This document shows positions 4,998 through 5,631 of a stretch of 5,631 bases of DNA, piece after piece (the first letter of the stretch is position 1; every line of letters starts with the position of its first letter). Position numbers and translations under genes: made by a program. The stretch is from positions 1 to 5,631 of the forward strand of contig JABFVJ010000256.1 of the NCBI GenBank assembly GCA_013362835.1. Reading direction: 5' to 3'. The notes under the pieces were generated by a model. The model ran no database searches. It saw only the letters and a list, made by a program, of their open reading frames with translations, and was not told where the DNA came from. Origin of the DNA: Nonomuraea sp. (GTDB lineage: Bacteria > Actinomycetota > Actinomycetes > Streptosporangiales > Streptosporangiaceae).

Positions 4998-5631
4998 CTA
5001 CGTCAGGGGCTGCTTACGAGACTGCAAGCTCCCTGACTCGTACAAACGTCCGGCACGCATCCCAGCCGAGCCGTACAGCTCTGGAACGGTCACGAAGGTG
5101 TAACCCTTCCCGCGCAATTCTTTCAGGATGTCCGGAACCGCATCAACCGAGCCGCGGTTGATGTCGTGGAGCAGAATAATCGCGCCTGGATGGGCTTTCT
5201 CGACGGCCCTTTTCGCTATCTCCGACGCCTTCGCGCCGGGCTGGTCCCTCGTGTTCACATCCCACCCGACCAGCGCCAATCCCATCTCGCGCGCGACGTC
5301 GCGCACGTCCTCGTCGACCGCGCCGTACGGCGGTCGCGCGAGCGTGGGTTCCTGCCCGATCGCCGCCCTGACGATATCTTTCGTACGTTCAAAAGAGTCG
5401 GCGATCCGGCTCGTCGGTTGTTTCGACAGGTCCCGATGCGACCAAGAATGGTTACCGATCAGATGGCCTTCGGCGCTCATTCGGCGCAGCAGGCCCGGCT
5501 GCGCGGCGGCGCTCGTCCCGACGGTGAAGAACGTGGCCCGCGCCTTCGCGTCGGCGAGCAGGTCGAGCAGGCGCCCGGTGTAGGGCCCCGGGCCGTCGTC
5601 GAACGTCAGCGCCACGCACTTGGTCCGCTTG
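4998..5631 (-). CDS. NodB-type polysaccharide deacetylase (5' end outside window)
   Basis: The frame runs off the right edge; at least 210 residues are visible, with K-R-T-K-C preceding VALTFDDGP. The apparent GTG at 5613-5615 is not the start, because the conserved fold and the expected signal peptide or anchor must lie upstream. All five NodB motifs are present, numbered from that Val: TFDDGP (4-9; D6 base, D7 metal), HSWSH (56-60; H56 and H60 metal ligands), RPPYG (94-98), W118-D119, and LLHD (148-151; H150 catalytic). This predicts a metal-dependent hydrolase removing N- or O-acetyl groups from peptidoglycan, chitin-like or other glycans, usually outside the membrane. The exact glycan cannot be decided. 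A roughly 25-residue tail after VTVPELYG extends to TAG 4998-5000. Codon use in 5110-5420 is less GC-biased than in korAB (AAA, GAA, GTT, ATT, TTT), suggesting lower expression or a different history. Confidence 0.92.
   Translation of the reverse strand, partial: KRTKCVALTFDDGPGPYTGRLLDLLADAKARATFFTVGTSAAAQPGLLRRMSAEGHLIGNHSWSHRDLSKQPTSRIADSFERTKDIVRAAIGQEPTLARPPYGAVDEDVRDVAREMGLALVGWDVNTRDQPGAKASEIAKRAVEKAHPGAIILLHDINRGSVDAVPDILKELRGKGYTFVTVPELYGSAGMRAGRLYESGSLQSRKQPLT

Noticed and set aside
4885..5103. Possible 72-residue small plus-strand gene in the korA-deacetylase gap
   Set aside because: A purine-rich stretch precedes its ATG, but half of it is antisense to the deacetylase end, its composition is not protein-like, and it has no recognisable feature.
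2840..5161. A 773-codon open frame on the plus strand
   Set aside because: It is antisense to korA and the gap and has Arg/Gly/Val/Asp-rich, low-complexity composition typical of frames opposite high-GC genes; no recognisable domain.

Overview
The window is high-GC DNA with strong G/C third-position bias and long spurious antisense frames, typical of an actinomycete. The KorAB type and the cell-surface genes fit a Streptosporangiales- or Streptomyces-like genus, but the genus is inference and I cannot fix it. Apart from a short gene end at the left edge, everything real reads on the minus strand.

Layout, left to right. At 2-169 (+) lies the last 55 residues of a protein that resembles the C-terminus of a secreted parallel beta-helix protein. 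It converges on a minus-strand class I SAM-dependent methyltransferase (166-822), and the two stop codons share one CTAG. Upstream of the methyltransferase on the same strand is an extended-SDR NAD-dependent sugar epimerase/dehydratase (882-1805). These two probably form a small glycan or small-molecule tailoring unit. A perfect 12-bp inverted repeat (1828-1859) separates them from korB (1870-2916) and korA (2909-4753). korA and korB overlap by 8 bp and encode the two subunits of a 2-oxoacid (probably 2-oxoglutarate):ferredoxin oxidoreductase. A 244-bp intergenic region holding structured leader sequence separates korA from a NodB-type polysaccharide deacetylase (4998 to beyond the right edge), whose 5' end lies outside the window.

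How they work together. KorA and KorB form one enzyme: oxidative decarboxylation of 2-oxoglutarate to succinyl-CoA with electrons passed to ferredoxin, an alternative to the NAD-linked 2-oxoglutarate dehydrogenase step. No ferredoxin gene is adjacent, so the electron acceptor must be encoded elsewhere. The deacetylase, the SDR, the methyltransferase and the beta-helix fragment all suggest envelope or extracellular polysaccharide work, but nothing in the sequence links them functionally to KorAB.

I see no tRNA, rRNA, CRISPR array, insertion sequence, attachment site or replication origin. I did not find a convincing undescribed system. The most interesting non-coding signals are the hairpin wedged between korB and the SDR Shine-Dalgarno, and the hairpins in the korA leader.
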